Source: Selaginella moellendorffii (taxonomy: Eukaryota > Streptophyta > Lycopodiopsida > Selaginellales > Selaginellaceae). Taken from it: a stretch of DNA of 64,000 nucleotides. Shown here piece after piece: positions 22,374-32,789 of the stretch; the stretch's first letter is position 1, and each line of letters opens with the position of its first letter. A program made the translations under genes and the position numbers. The notes under the pieces were generated by a model. That model was not told where the DNA came from, ran no database searches, and saw nothing but the letters and a program-made list of their open reading frames with translations. The DNA lies in assembly GCF_000143415.4 (NCBI RefSeq), contig NW_003314311.1, positions 727,792 through 791,791 on the forward strand. Reading direction: 5' to 3'.

Positions 22374-25300
22374 ATGGTAAGTCTTTTAGGCCAAGTAGAA
22401 AATGGCATGAGGCCACATGCCATTCAGTAGCAACATTGGCATGCACCGATTGGGCTCTCGAGTGCAGTCCAGTTACAGATGGCGTGTAGCCTCATGCCAT
22501 CTTAGGATGCAGCCTCAAGACATCTGATGCAGTGGTGAATGGCGTGTGGCCTCACGTTATTTCCAGCTACTAGCTTTTCATCTGTCAGCTCTAATTGTTG
22601 TGCATTTCTGAACAGGCGAGGAATTGCGTTCTTCTTCCAGCCACTATCAATGTGGATGCAAAGAAGGGGGAGGAGCTCACCAGTTGGACTTTCGGGATGG
22701 AAGGTGAGGATTTAAGGCTGTACAACACAGATGGTGGGAGAAAAGAATGCATGGGGATCCTCATCCAAGTGACAGACACTCCATGCAGTTCCATGCAAGA
22801 ATATGGACTGGCACTTGTGGTAGAGACAGCGTCCGCCTTCAAGATCCACCTTGCACATCCTAGCGGCTTCCCGGAGGGGGGCAGCGGCTATGAGGAATTC
22901 CTAGAGGGAGCTAGGGAGAGGTTGTCCAGGAGGCCTACAATTTCAAAGACGCTGCGGGTTTATGAAGATTACATGGAATCCACGGACCTCACCTACGGCG
23001 ATGTTCAAAAACTATATTCCAACATTGAGCCGTTAAGAGTGCCTCCAGTTCGCGAAGCGAAGGGGAAGGGGGTCGATCTGGAAACTACCCCGAAGCAGAA
23101 AAGGGTGGTCAAGCTCAAGCCGACGTCCGACTCTCCTGGTCCAAAAAAGAAGCTACTTGGTGATGCCATTGCCTCGGGTTCGAACACTACACCCACCAAA
23201 AAGAAGAGCCGCAAAGAGCAGAAAGAGCAAGAAGAGGCAGCAAAAATCGTCGCAGATAATAGTACTTGTTACTATTCCAACAAAGTATATACAATCGACG
23301 TGAGCCGTATCGACATCCAAAGCAAATACAACCACAGGCTAGTATCTGATGAGTGGGTGGAGAAACTGAAGCAGAAGATGCTGGCAAGTCCAGTAACACC
23401 CGACATCACATACGTGATCCCCTACTACCGAACAATGAAGGGCGAGACGAGGTTTCCAGACTTGATCAATAGGAAGGTGTTGGACGATCAGAACATCCGG
23501 TTCTATGCCGTCTCTGGGCAGCATTCTAGCTTGGCGATGCAAGAGATAGTTGTGGATATTATGGTGGGCGAGGAGGTGAAGAAAGTCTTCAAGACAAGAG
23601 TTGTCCGCCTGATAAAAGGCAACTCGCCCCTCCGATCTATCATATCCATCTCCCACGTGCAGAATGTCAAGCAAGAAACGTGCTACAAATCGGGTCTGCA
23701 CGAGACATTGGCACGAACACGAAAGCTCTGGGTTCAACTGAAGAAGCCACAAAAACCAGGACAAGGACGTGCACTAGCAACTAGCGCCTGGCAGGTAAGC
23801 CTCGTTGCATGTGGCATAGCATGTGGCCTCACGCCATTTCCATTGCAGGAATTCTCGAGTCTTCTCTCGAAAACACTGGGGGTCAATGACACACTCAGCA
23901 TCCATAACATTCTACTCGCGACAAAAGTTGTTTTTGACAAATGGGTAGATGTGCTGAGGAGGTACCATGACGGGGAGTTGCTAAACTCAATGGGTGTGGA
24001 GGACGGCCGGAAGCCCAATGATTTGAAGCTCAACGCTTTGCGTTTCTCGCGGTCTCTAGACGACGACGACCTTCTGACAGTGGCTAATGCTCTTCTACGT
24101 GGTGAGGTAGTCTTCAACAAGACCAAAATGACTCCCGGCCATATTGTGACATACGAGGACTTGTGCACGACTCTGAGAGCTCGTGTGCTATTGAAGGATT
24201 GGATCTTCGAGCAAGTGGCTGTGGAGAGGGTGAGCATCGACACCACGCAAGAGATGATGGAAGAGCTGGAGTTGTCAAATGAAGACATCGACAAGTACGT
24301 GAAGGGGGCCCTCAAGTTCATCGATCTGCTGCAGGATGCCACGAAAAGTAAAGCTGAGAAGTTGGATCAGTATCCAAATTTCATTAAGAGGGATGTCGAC
24401 TGCCGGCTTCAGAAACAGCTCGACCCCGCAGCAGAGGCCTATCGAGAACCTTACCGGGTATACGTGAATTCGGATGAGGATCAAAAGTGGAGGAGCATCG
24501 TTTCCCGCGGAGATGAGCAGGTCAAGAACATCTTTTGTGTGATGGACTTCATAAACGAGGAGATCACTCATGCAGACGAAGTCAGCTCCATCATTGACTT
24601 AATGGTGGGACTTGCGGAGGTGGAATCTTCAGTCCACTATATGATCTATGACTCTGAATCCTATCACAAGTTCTGGAAGGCCTTGAACGAGGTGAAGGCT
24701 CGGTTGAAAGGCAAGGAGATGCAGGAGATCCATGGGATAATGGCTAAGAAGAAGATACCGACGAATGTCCGCATCTTCACACTCGCCCTTGTTATTGGTC
24801 TTGTAGCAGAGTGGGATTGGAGTGACTTCCCAGCTTCGTTCGACAAGGCCGATCAAATTGATCTGAGGGAGGTCAATTTACCCGTGCCTGAGGAACTGAA
24901 GACGGCTATGGAGCTTTCGAATCCAGAGAAAACTCCAGGTGCAGCATGGGAAATGCTCAGCTGGGTCTTCAACGCAATAGCGGGTGGGTCACCTGCTTCC
25001 GACTCCAAGGGCAAATGCGTTGTCGTGTACAACTACGGTGGACTATTCTTTCGAGCCACACTACTCAAGGGTGTCCCGTATGTTGCGGTGACAAACTCCA
25101 TTGAAGAGGTGACTTCAATGGAGTATATAATTACAGTTGCCAAAGAAAAACAGTATCTTCTCTGCGAACCTGGTGAGTACGCACTTTAAGTTTAAATGTT
25201 ATCTCACAAGCCCCCAGATGCTGAAACGGCGTTAACAGCTACTGTTGAAGATACCCATGTTGGGCCGAGCTCACAACCTGCACAAGGTAAGGTCACGTGA

Positions 25301-28002
25301 GGCCTCACGCCATTTTGATTATAGATCGTTGTGAATATTCAGACACGAGGATTGAAAAGCGCACTGGTGGCACGTCGAAGAAGGACAAATAGACAAGCAA
25401 TAGGAAAAAAGGAGGTACAAATTATATTTGCAATGGCGTGTGGTCTCATGCCATTCCTTGCAGGAGACACTTCTTCAAAGGCAAAACAGGCAAGCACCAG
25501 CCAAGCTCAAACTGACAGTGGTCATAAAAAGCGAAAGCACGTTGGACAGTCGTCGGGATTAGAGGCGTTTGATTCGAAAAGGAAGAAGGGCAACGAAAAG
25601 ATGATAGGTAATGCCTCGCGGTCACCACCTCCTGACTCAGATTCCTATGGCGGACTCCCCTTCCCCAATCTCAATGGAGAGGTACAATGGATGAGGGATG
25701 CTTTTCAAGTCAAGGCCACGTTTTTCTCATCTCGTCGTCTTCGAAGGGTGCAAGAACGTGCAGAAACCATGTTAAGACAGTCAGGTGAGGATACGGTCCT
25801 AGGTCACGCACTAAAACAGGCTATGGATGTCTTGTATTTTGAGATGGAGACTCGGCCAGATGATTTTCCCAAGATGGTCCTGGAAGAACAAGCCATCCAG
25901 CCTGAGCAGCCTATGGAAGAAATGCAGGAGGGGGATGAGGAGCCAGAGAAAGATAATGAGCAGGAAGAGCAGAAGGACGAAGAGGAGGACAAAGAAGAGG
26001 AGGACGAAAAAGAGGAGGACGAAGAGGACTTGGATGGTCCTCACAATGGTGACGATCACAATAACGACGACGACGATGGCCAGCCTGAGGTGGCCAAAGA
26101 GCAGCAGAGGAAGGTCATACAAGACAAACCATCAGGTAAATAATAGTACATCCATTCCTAACCTTTTACCATTTCTAACATTGTCCATGTAAGTTGCAAA
26201 GCAAATGGTAAGTAGAGATTATTCAGTTGAATTAAGATACAAACTCTAGCCTTTAGTGTCGAGGAAGGATAGTGCCAAGCAAGGGTCGAAACGTATGTCC
26301 AATCCTTCAGAATCAGCAGTGCGCCCAAGTGATATCGGTCCTAGTTCCTCAATAGCAGTTGATGGTAAATACAGTATAGTCGATTCAATGTGCTAATGAG
26401 TTTGTTTTTAGTAGCACGGGAGGATACCATCTCAATCGAAGGGAGATATTTGGTCATGCATATGGATCCGCCAGTGGACTCTACTTGCCTGCAAGAGTCA
26501 TCAGAGCTGGTGGATGCTACTATCCATATCAACGCCAAGCAAGCTGACCACGCTCCACTTGATGCTGCCCATACCACTGAGTCAATCTTGTCCACGTATC
26601 CAACTGACGGTGACCAGGCGCCATTGGACCCGCATGAGGCCGCCCCAGCCGCCGAGCCGGTCGTATCCTCATTTCCAACGGACTCAACGTGTGCCCAATC
26701 GTCTGACTACGCACCATTGGAACCTCCCTACAACGCCCCTGCTGCCTGTTCGGTCATGTCCACTTTGCCAACGGAGGCACCAGCTGAAATGGCGTGTGAT
26801 CACACGCCATCGGAACCACCCCATGCCACTGTTGAGCCAGTTGTACCAGAGTCTACAGCTGAAATGGCATGTGCCCACACGCCATCGGATGTGATTGACC
26901 CCACATTGCAGAGGAGAGTATTTCCGCCCTTCATGTTTCCTCGACCAAAACCCTCTCAACGACCATCGGGAGCACCATTCGCTAATATTGTAGATGGTAA
27001 AATTGACTTGTACCATTTTTTATGCTGACGCATTTCATTTCAGAGTTACGGCGAAGGTACTGTATCGTTTTTGATCTGAATGGTGTCCTTTTCTCCCATG
27101 AGTGTGGCTCGTCCTCGAATGTCATTGCACCCTCCAAAGCCTGCGGTCGCAAGTTGGTCAAAAGAGACAGATTCACATTAATCACATGGGAAAAACTGCG
27201 GGATCTAATAATGACCATGTGACACTTAAAACAGAGGGCCGGGTTCAATTTGCAATTGGGAGTTTGGACATCCATGATGCGCCACAATGCATTAACGTTG
27301 CTACAGATGATGCACGATCAGACGCGAGTAATATTACCATTTGACTTTCTCCTAACGCAGGAGGATTGCTTGACTATGGTCCATGTGAGGGGTAGCAAGC
27401 CCATCTTCGTCAAGCCAGAGGCTGTAGTGATGAACCGGACTGCTAGGTCAAGTGAAATCCTCATCATCGATGACTCGCCGATTAAAACTGCAGCGAACAC
27501 ACACACATATGCAGTGCACCCCATCTCTTGCAGTATGGAAACTAGGGAGAAGAAACTATATGTTCTGGGGGACCTTGCAAAACGGCTTGGAGCGATGGTG
27601 ATAGAGAACCGGCCAGTCCAGGAGGTGGCTGCAGAAATCAACCAAATGGCAGATGGAACGGTATATCAGAAGCCATTTGATCGGACAGACACCAGTCATC
27701 ATTTATGGCATGTATATTGTCTAGCCAAGCACTATCCGCATCTCCATAATCTGCTCAACCGGATGGGTTCTTTGACCACTGAACATGAGCGTGGACGTAT
27801 TAGAGAAGAGATGGCATTACTATTGGGTTTAAATCCTGATAGTGTGGAGAGTGATGAAATTCCAAGATTATTGTATAGGCGTTGGAGGCAAAAAATAACA
27901 GGCATGTATTTATTTAAAAATGTAACTTATTATGGCATGGGGTTCCATGCCATTGTATTAATATTAAAAGACAATTCTTTGAGAGGATTTGCATTATACT
28001 AG
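22374..28002 (+). pseudogene. ParB-like / HAD phosphatase-like fusion gene of the nested element, nine exons
   Basis: Exons 22374-22376 (only the ATG), 22616-23794, 23849-25172, 25218-25286, 25343-25414, 25464-26135, 26257-26364, 26412-26996 and 27044-28002 join in frame into about 1656 codons. From the third intron on every intron is phase 1 and all have GT-AG ends. Stops at TAG 25390-25392 and TGA 27220-27222 break this copy. The first third has a ParB/sulfiredoxin-like segment: VYTIDVSRIDIQSKYNHR, then FYAVSGQHSSLAMQEIVV, matching the ParB pattern of a basic box followed by a G-x-H/R loop. The middle is Lys/Arg-rich (KKRKH, KRKKG), then strongly Glu/Asp-rich (about 25960-26080), then Pro/Thr-rich. 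The last exon is an FCP1/NLI-type HAD domain: CIVFDLNGVLFSHE, FNLQLGVWTSMMRHNALTLL, EILIIDDSPIKTAANTHTYA. The second Asp of the DxDx(T/V) box is Asn (DLNGV), which suggests impaired catalysis or a binding role. Domain calls are by eye. Confidence 0.65.
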
Positions 28003-28292
28003 AAGTGTTACAGCATGTTATTGGAAGTCTACGAAGTTGTTTTATTAATAAGGGGAAAGTAAAGATTGAATGGGGACTTGGGCTCCACCTAGACTCAGAG
28101 CAACTGAGCCAATATTAAAAGGATGGAAAGAAATTGGAAGGTGAAGCAGTGGCAGGGGGAGGAGAAGTGATTGAGTAGACATTTCCTTGTTTAAAATAAA
28201 ATGGCATGTGCCTCAATGCAGTTGAATTTTGTTATATTTATAAACTATATAAAGGTTTGGAAACCTTATTTTACAAGTGGGATAATGACAAT

Positions 28293-28317
28293 TCCCACTT
28301 TAACGAAATAGAGCTTA
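28293..28317 (-). repeat. Right terminal inverted repeat of the nested element
   Basis: Exact complement of 16585-16609. Immediately right of it the chromovirus integrase frame resumes. Confidence 0.95.
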
Positions 28318-28319
28318 TA

Positions 28320-28913
28320 TCCTTCCACCTCTATCGTGCTCAGGAATCTCACAAAACATTTGCCAATGTCCATCGTCAGGATTGTCCCCCTTACAATATC
28401 GGGGATAAAGTCTAGCTCCTCAGGCGAAATATCTCCATCACCAGGCCTTGTCCAAAACTTGATTTCAAACGCCTCGGTCCTTTTCCTATCATTGCCATCA
28501 TTAATCCTGTCACTTATCGCCTTGCACTTCCCTCCTCATATCAAATTCACCCTATTTTTCACTCCTCTCTCCTTGAGCCTTATATTCCCAGTCCTATTCC
28601 CAATTGTGTCATTCCTCCACCTCCACCAGTGCAGCTCGAGGATGGGTCTGAGTACGAGGTTCAGGACATCCTCGATTCCAAGATTTCACGGTCTAAACTC
28701 TACTATCTGGTCGACTGGAAGGGTTATGGACCTGAGGAACGCACTTGGGAACCTGCGGACAACCTGATTCATTCTCCTGACCTTGTTCAGGACTTCCATC
28801 GCCACTATCCTTCTCGTCCCAATTCTCATTCTTTTTCTCCATCTCCTATCCCTCGCTGCTCATCTCATCCTCCTTGCCGTTCTCATTCACATCCTCATTC
28901 CACTCGTTCTTGA
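28320..28913 (+). pseudogene. Chromovirus integrase C-terminus and chromodomain
   Basis: This continues the pol frame right of the nested element. It reads the integrase GPF/Y module (NIGDKV, TAG stop at 28413-28415 in place of the usual Trp, then KRLGPFPIIAIINPVTYRLA and SLLEPYIPSPIP) and a chromodomain at about 28647-28763 (EYEVQDILDSKISRSKLYYL, VDWKGYGPEERTWEPADNL). Chromodomains steer chromovirus integration to heterochromatin marks. The frame ends at TGA 28911-28913, directly in front of the polypurine tract and 3' LTR. Confidence 0.9.
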
Positions 28914-28924
28914 GGAGGGGGTGC

Positions 28925-29285
28925 TGTCAGGAATCCCCCAATTCTTGCCACATTCCTGACTCTCGCCGGATTCCTAACCTGCAGACCACATTCCTGATTC
29001 TCGAGACACTTCCCTATTCCTGACTCTCTGATTTCCTGTATGATTCCTGAGTCTCGAGCCACATTCTTGATGTTGATGTGGCACCTCCTCGAACTTAGCT
29101 ATATTTAGGCCATCCTCGATTCAAGAGTGGTGGAGCTTCATCAACCTATAGTATATATAAGTTAGCCTTGTTCCATTTCTCCACAATCTGAATCAACGTC
29201 AGTCTAAGGCTTCTTCTTTGTTTCCACTAGCTTTTCTCTTTGTCTTTTGCATTTTCTAGTCTTGATCTTGTTGGGGGTCTTGACA
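28925..29285 (+). repeat. 3' LTR of the chromovirus
   Basis: 361 bp, nearly identical to the 5' LTR apart from scattered substitutions and the missing 26-bp repeat unit. It is flanked on the right by the target duplication GATTG. Confidence 0.93.
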
Positions 29286-29290
29286 GATTG

Positions 29291-31060
29291 CTCTATAGTA
29301 TGTATCAAATACAATAGACATGCTTTATACAAACTTATCTTTTCGTTCTCTACCTCATAAGAATGTCAGCTCTAGTGCTTACTCTTGGAGAGATTCATAA
29401 TTAGGATGTATGCAAGGTCCTCAAATGGTTGGTCATAATGAAAAAAACAATAATAAAATGTAATAAAAAGATAGAAGAAATAAGAGATTACAACTCTTCT
29501 AGCCACTCCATCCCGAGGAAGGTAGTATATTTTACCCTTGTAGATAGCACAATATAGAGGAGGATTCTTGCAAAACCAACACTTAAATTTAATAGTAATG
29601 GTGTCACAGGTAGGAGGATTGGTTGTAAACCATTTGAAAAATATGAAATTTCTGTAATGATCTCGATTGCATGCTTCATCCATATAAATCAAATACTTGC
29701 CATAGTGAATTATAGATATTATTTCTTCAAAATACTAGAAATATATAGTCTTGATCTTGTATTAGTTGTGGACATCCAACAGAAATATATAGTCTTGATC
29801 TCCATCCCCTTCCATTTGGATTTAGAGCTGTTGATAAGAAATGGTAGCTCAAAAAGGATGTTGCCATTGTAGGAGGATGGAAACTCACTTACGGGCATGT
29901 ATAAAAATAAGCACATGTTGACTAAAAAGAAGGAACATTGGAAAGCAATGTTAACAGCTTTGAATATTAGTGAAGATGAATCTAGTGAATTTAGGGCCAA
30001 CACTGACATGACTTCTCCCTTTGAGTTGGAAGAGGAAGAGAGAATGATGAGTGAATTTTACTTCACATTCACTTTGGCTAAACTGTGATTTAACACTTTC
30101 ACTTGAGATCCAAAATCTCAAATTTCCTTAGACTTAGAATTCTATAAATCCCATTATTATTTATCTTCACCCATACCAAAAAAAAAAGAAACTCCAAGCA
30201 TGTAACCATACTATTGTCATGGCAAATGATAGCCTTCAATGAAGTAAAGCTAAAATGAAAGTTAAAATGCCAAAGTAAAAAACTTTCAGAAACAAGGCTT
30301 TGAGAGAATAAAACAGGTGGGTGATCTCAAAAATGTAGAAGAAAACCTCTCCATCATTTTTTATAGATTTTGGAATTTTCCATCTCTTTTATGCTACTTA
30401 TAAAAATCCATATCAAAACATAAATTGAAATTTAAGGAGAGCAATAAGAAGAATGATAACAATGTACAAAATGAATTTAAATTATCTAACATATGCAAGT
30501 GTGAGAGTATTATCATGTGTTATGATGTCTGATGCATTCATGCAAATCTAAAAAAGGGTTTTTAGTACATGAAGTTTAATTGTCAGTGATGAAGTTAGTA
30601 ATGACATTATGCTTTGGCATAAAGATCCAAGATATCCAATCATGTGTAAAGTATTATGAGTTGGTCAAATCTTTAGTGTTAGGTGCTGTTAGTAATGATA
30701 ATTCTTTAATAACATAGATTTTATTCTTAATACAAGTTAAGTTTTATCCATATATGTGAACACTGCTGCACGTGCCTTTAGTTTAGGTTTGTATACAATA
30801 TGAAATAAATTGATGGATGAGGATTCATCCATTCATAGATTAATATAGTAATGTAATATGCTAGATTTATACTCTTTAAATTTCTTGTAATGAATCTAAA
30901 ATATGTATAAAATCTTGTTGAGAATGCATCTTTTCTATATAATTGGGAAAAAAATAATATTAAACCTCCATTAACTTAAACATTGAAAGGTGCTAGTTAT
31001 ATCATCATTAATATATAATAATAGATAATATATCTTTTCTTATTGACAAGATAAAATAGG
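29291..31060. other. AT-rich region without a recognisable gene
   Basis: A minus frame at 29372-29692 (IYMDEACNRDHYRNFIFFKW ... CWFCKNPPLYC) and a plus frame at 29950-30088 (ALNISEDESSEFRANTDMTS) have protein-like composition and may be exons of decayed genes, but neither matches a family I know. The rest is low-complexity AT-rich sequence. Confidence 0.4.
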
Positions 31061-31758
31061 GTTTAAGGCCTTGGGCCAAGCTCAAGACTGGCCACCTCAA
31101 ATAGTTTCTAGCCCAAAGGGGCTGAGGTTATTCAAATAACCTTGGGGCCCTAGCCCAAAAATTGCTCAAGGTTAAGCTAGGGTGGGCCCCTTTAGGTAAT
31201 TTTTGGCTCTAGAAGGCCAAAGTTATTCAAATATCCTCAACCTCCCAAGCCCAAAAACCACATGAGATAGAGCTTGAGCTGGCCACCTTAGGTAGTTTTT
31301 GTCCTCAAGGGGCCAAAGTTATTCAAATAACCTTGGGCCCCCAGGCCCAGAAACTATCTAAGGTAGAGCTTGAGCTTGCCACCTCAGCCAGTTTCTAGCC
31401 TTAGGGGCCGAGGTTATTCTAATAACCTCGGGCTCCTAGGCTTAGAAACTGCCCAAAATCAAGCTTGGGTTAGCCATCTTGGGCAATTTCTAGCCTTAGA
31501 GGGTTGAAGTTAGTTAGATAACCTTGGGCCTTTAAGCTTAGAAATTGCCCAAGGTTAAGCTTGAGTTGGCCACCTTAGGTAGTTTATTGCCCTAGAAGGC
31601 CAAGGATATTTAAATAACCTTGGACCCCCAGGCCATAGAACTGCCCAAGGTTGAACTCGTGCCGGCCACCTTGAGCAATTTCTTGCCCTGGGGATTTGAA
31701 TAATCTCAACCCTATAGGCCTAGAAACTGCTTGAGGTTGAGCTCGAGTTGGCCATTTT
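31061..31758. repeat. 96-bp minisatellite, about seven copies
   Basis: Unit starts (GCCACCTTAGG type) fall at 31091, 31186, 31282, 31378, 31473, 31569 and 31665, a period of 95-96 bp. The last unit is shortened to 86 bp and a partial unit precedes the first. Units diverge by perhaps 15-25 percent. Each holds GGCCAAAGTTATTCAAATAA and CTTGGGCCCCCAGGCC-like segments. Confidence 0.9.
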
Positions 31759-31859
31759 GTTTGTCTTTTGAAAACAACTGCTTGATTTTCTTATTCTCTT
31801 TATTTAGTTTCACTAACTAAAATTCTTTTCTTGCAAAAAAGAAAAATAATACCACTGTA

Positions 31860-32763
31860 GTATTGTAGGTGTTTTTATCAGGTCCTACAATTGATTGTTG
31901 ATATATTTCAAGATGACATGACTATGGACATCTAGGTAGTTTAACCATTGGTGCCAAAAGATACAAAGGCCATTACTCCCAATTGCAAAGTTTATTTTCT
32001 TCAACTTTCCAGATGGTCTTTTAGAGATTGAATTTTTGTATAGTGAGTGTGTAGTGCATTTTGCCTAGGGATGATAGTGCAACTAACATCATACCCAATC
32101 TTGTGGTTGAGCAAATTCACAACACATTTTCTGGGTACTAATTTTGAATTCTATCAATGATGCAAGTCTTGCTTGAGTTTTATTACCCACCAGATAGTGT
32201 TGTGATTGATTGCATAGTAACTAGTGGTTCTATGGTAGAGGTAGTATATAACTTTGGTAGATTGGTATTTGTTTTTGAAAAACATCATTTTTTCAAACAC
32301 CATAGCTACCTCCAATTTCAAGAAAGTAAATTATGTTTACTAAGATTTCAATACATGTTTAGTTCTGTTTTATAAATTATAATCACCTAGAGTTTTTAGA
32401 GTTGAAGGTTTTAAAAGTCTCTTAAAGTATGCAAAAGCTATGGCTCAACAAATGCAAAGTGAGCACAATCCTAATCTAGAAGGAGGCATAGAAGGAATTG
32501 ATATGTTGATGATGAGGTAGAAGAAAATTAAATGGATCTTTACTTGAAACGAAAATCTTGTCATATATCAAAATGTTGGTAATAGTGTTAGTGTTAGTTG
32601 TTAGTGTTAATGCTAGATATAATAATTGGAGATTGGTATTCTTACATGCAACCGTCAGTTTGTAGTGCTTGTGTGTTGCCATCTCATCCTTCAATATCTT
32701 GTAAAAAATATATATGAAGTGATAACACCGCTTATGTAGTAGTTGCAACAATGCTATGAGCAC
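31860..32763 (+). pseudogene. Decayed copy of the methyltransferase-like gene at 61.3-62.4 kb
   Basis: The frame 32157-32375 reads LLEFYYPPDSVVIDCIVTSG, then SMVEVVYNFGRLVFVFEKHH, the same block as LLELYCPPDDVVIDC ... FAIEEHHFF at 61514-61699 on the other strand. Upstream DNA (about 31880-32030) matches the preceding exon, and downstream DNA (to 32763) matches the 3' flank. Many stops are present and introns appear partly retained, so this is an old duplicated or transposed copy in inverted orientation. Confidence 0.65.
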
Positions 32764-32789
32764 AAAGCAATTGGTATGTGAGTCTCAAG

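Larger units (their letters stand above)
16812..28220. repeat. Dispersed 22-bp palindrome family, more than 20 copies
   Basis: Half-site ATGGCRTGNGG followed by its complement. Copies that I read: 16812, 17029 (half), 17205 (half), 17610, 17799, 17959, 18105, 19855, 19923, 20021, 20663, 20740, 21588, 22402, 22479, 22539, 23819, 25292, 25433, 26789, 26863, 27932 and 28201 (start positions). The copy at 26789-26810 is a perfect palindrome. Copies occur in spacers, in four introns (1, 2, 4 and 5) of the plus gene, and in its coding exons, where two encode near-identical AEMACDHTPSE / AEMACAHTPSD segments. I saw none outside the element. Confidence 0.9.
16585..28317. mobile_element. Unclassified 11.7-kb TIR DNA element nested in the chromovirus integrase
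   Basis: The ends are a 25-bp perfect inverted repeat starting TAAGCTCTATTTCGTTAAAG (16585-16609; complement at 28293-28317). The flanks read ATA|TAAG and CTTA|TAT, so the duplication is TA, or ATAT if the TIR is taken to start at AAGC. With one copy of the duplication removed, the retroelement reading frame joins perfectly, proving insertion. Inside are two divergent multi-codon genes (18126-19770 minus; 22374-28002 plus), a small minus frame at 17228-17485, and 20-plus copies of a 22-bp palindrome. The coding content (ParB-like plus HAD-like fusion, DUF7869-like protein) does not fit Tc1/mariner, hAT, CACTA, MULE, PIF or Helitron elements as I know them. It is a separate family or a very divergent one. 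Confidence 0.88.
11979..29285 (+). mobile_element. Ty3/gypsy chromovirus retrotransposon, full length, split by a nested DNA element
   Basis: Two LTRs bound the element: 11979-12365 and 28925-29285. Both read TGTYAGGAATCCCCC at the start and end in TTGACA. A perfect 5-bp target duplication GATTG flanks it (11974-11978 and 29286-29290). Between them, in order, lie gag, aspartic protease, reverse transcriptase, RNase H, integrase and a C-terminal chromodomain, which places it in the chromovirus clade of Ty3/gypsy elements. A purine-rich tract (28912-28921) precedes the 3' LTR. No standard tRNA primer site is evident after the 5' LTR. Without the nested 11.7-kb insertion the element would be about 5.6 kb. 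Stops and lost catalytic residues show it is dead. Confidence 0.93.

Noticed and set aside
21953-22489. 178-codon His/Arg/Ser-rich frame
   Set aside because: Produced by a CTCGCA-type low-complexity tract. It overlaps the better-supported ATG and intron of the fusion gene in another frame.
25331-25460. Separate gene starting at 25331 downstream of a ParB-like gene
   Set aside because: Splice sites and phases join the two parts into one frame (…KKDK, stop, TSNRKKG, then GDTSSK). The apparent break is a single TAG.
16812-28220. CRISPR array
   Set aside because: The repeated 22-bp palindromes are unevenly spaced over 11 kb, variable, and lie inside a eukaryotic transposon with introns. No cas-like genes are present.
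11974-29290. Two separate retroelements, one at 12-16.5 kb and one at 28-29 kb
   Set aside because: The flanking GATTG duplication, LTR identity and continuous integrase frame across the insert show one element.
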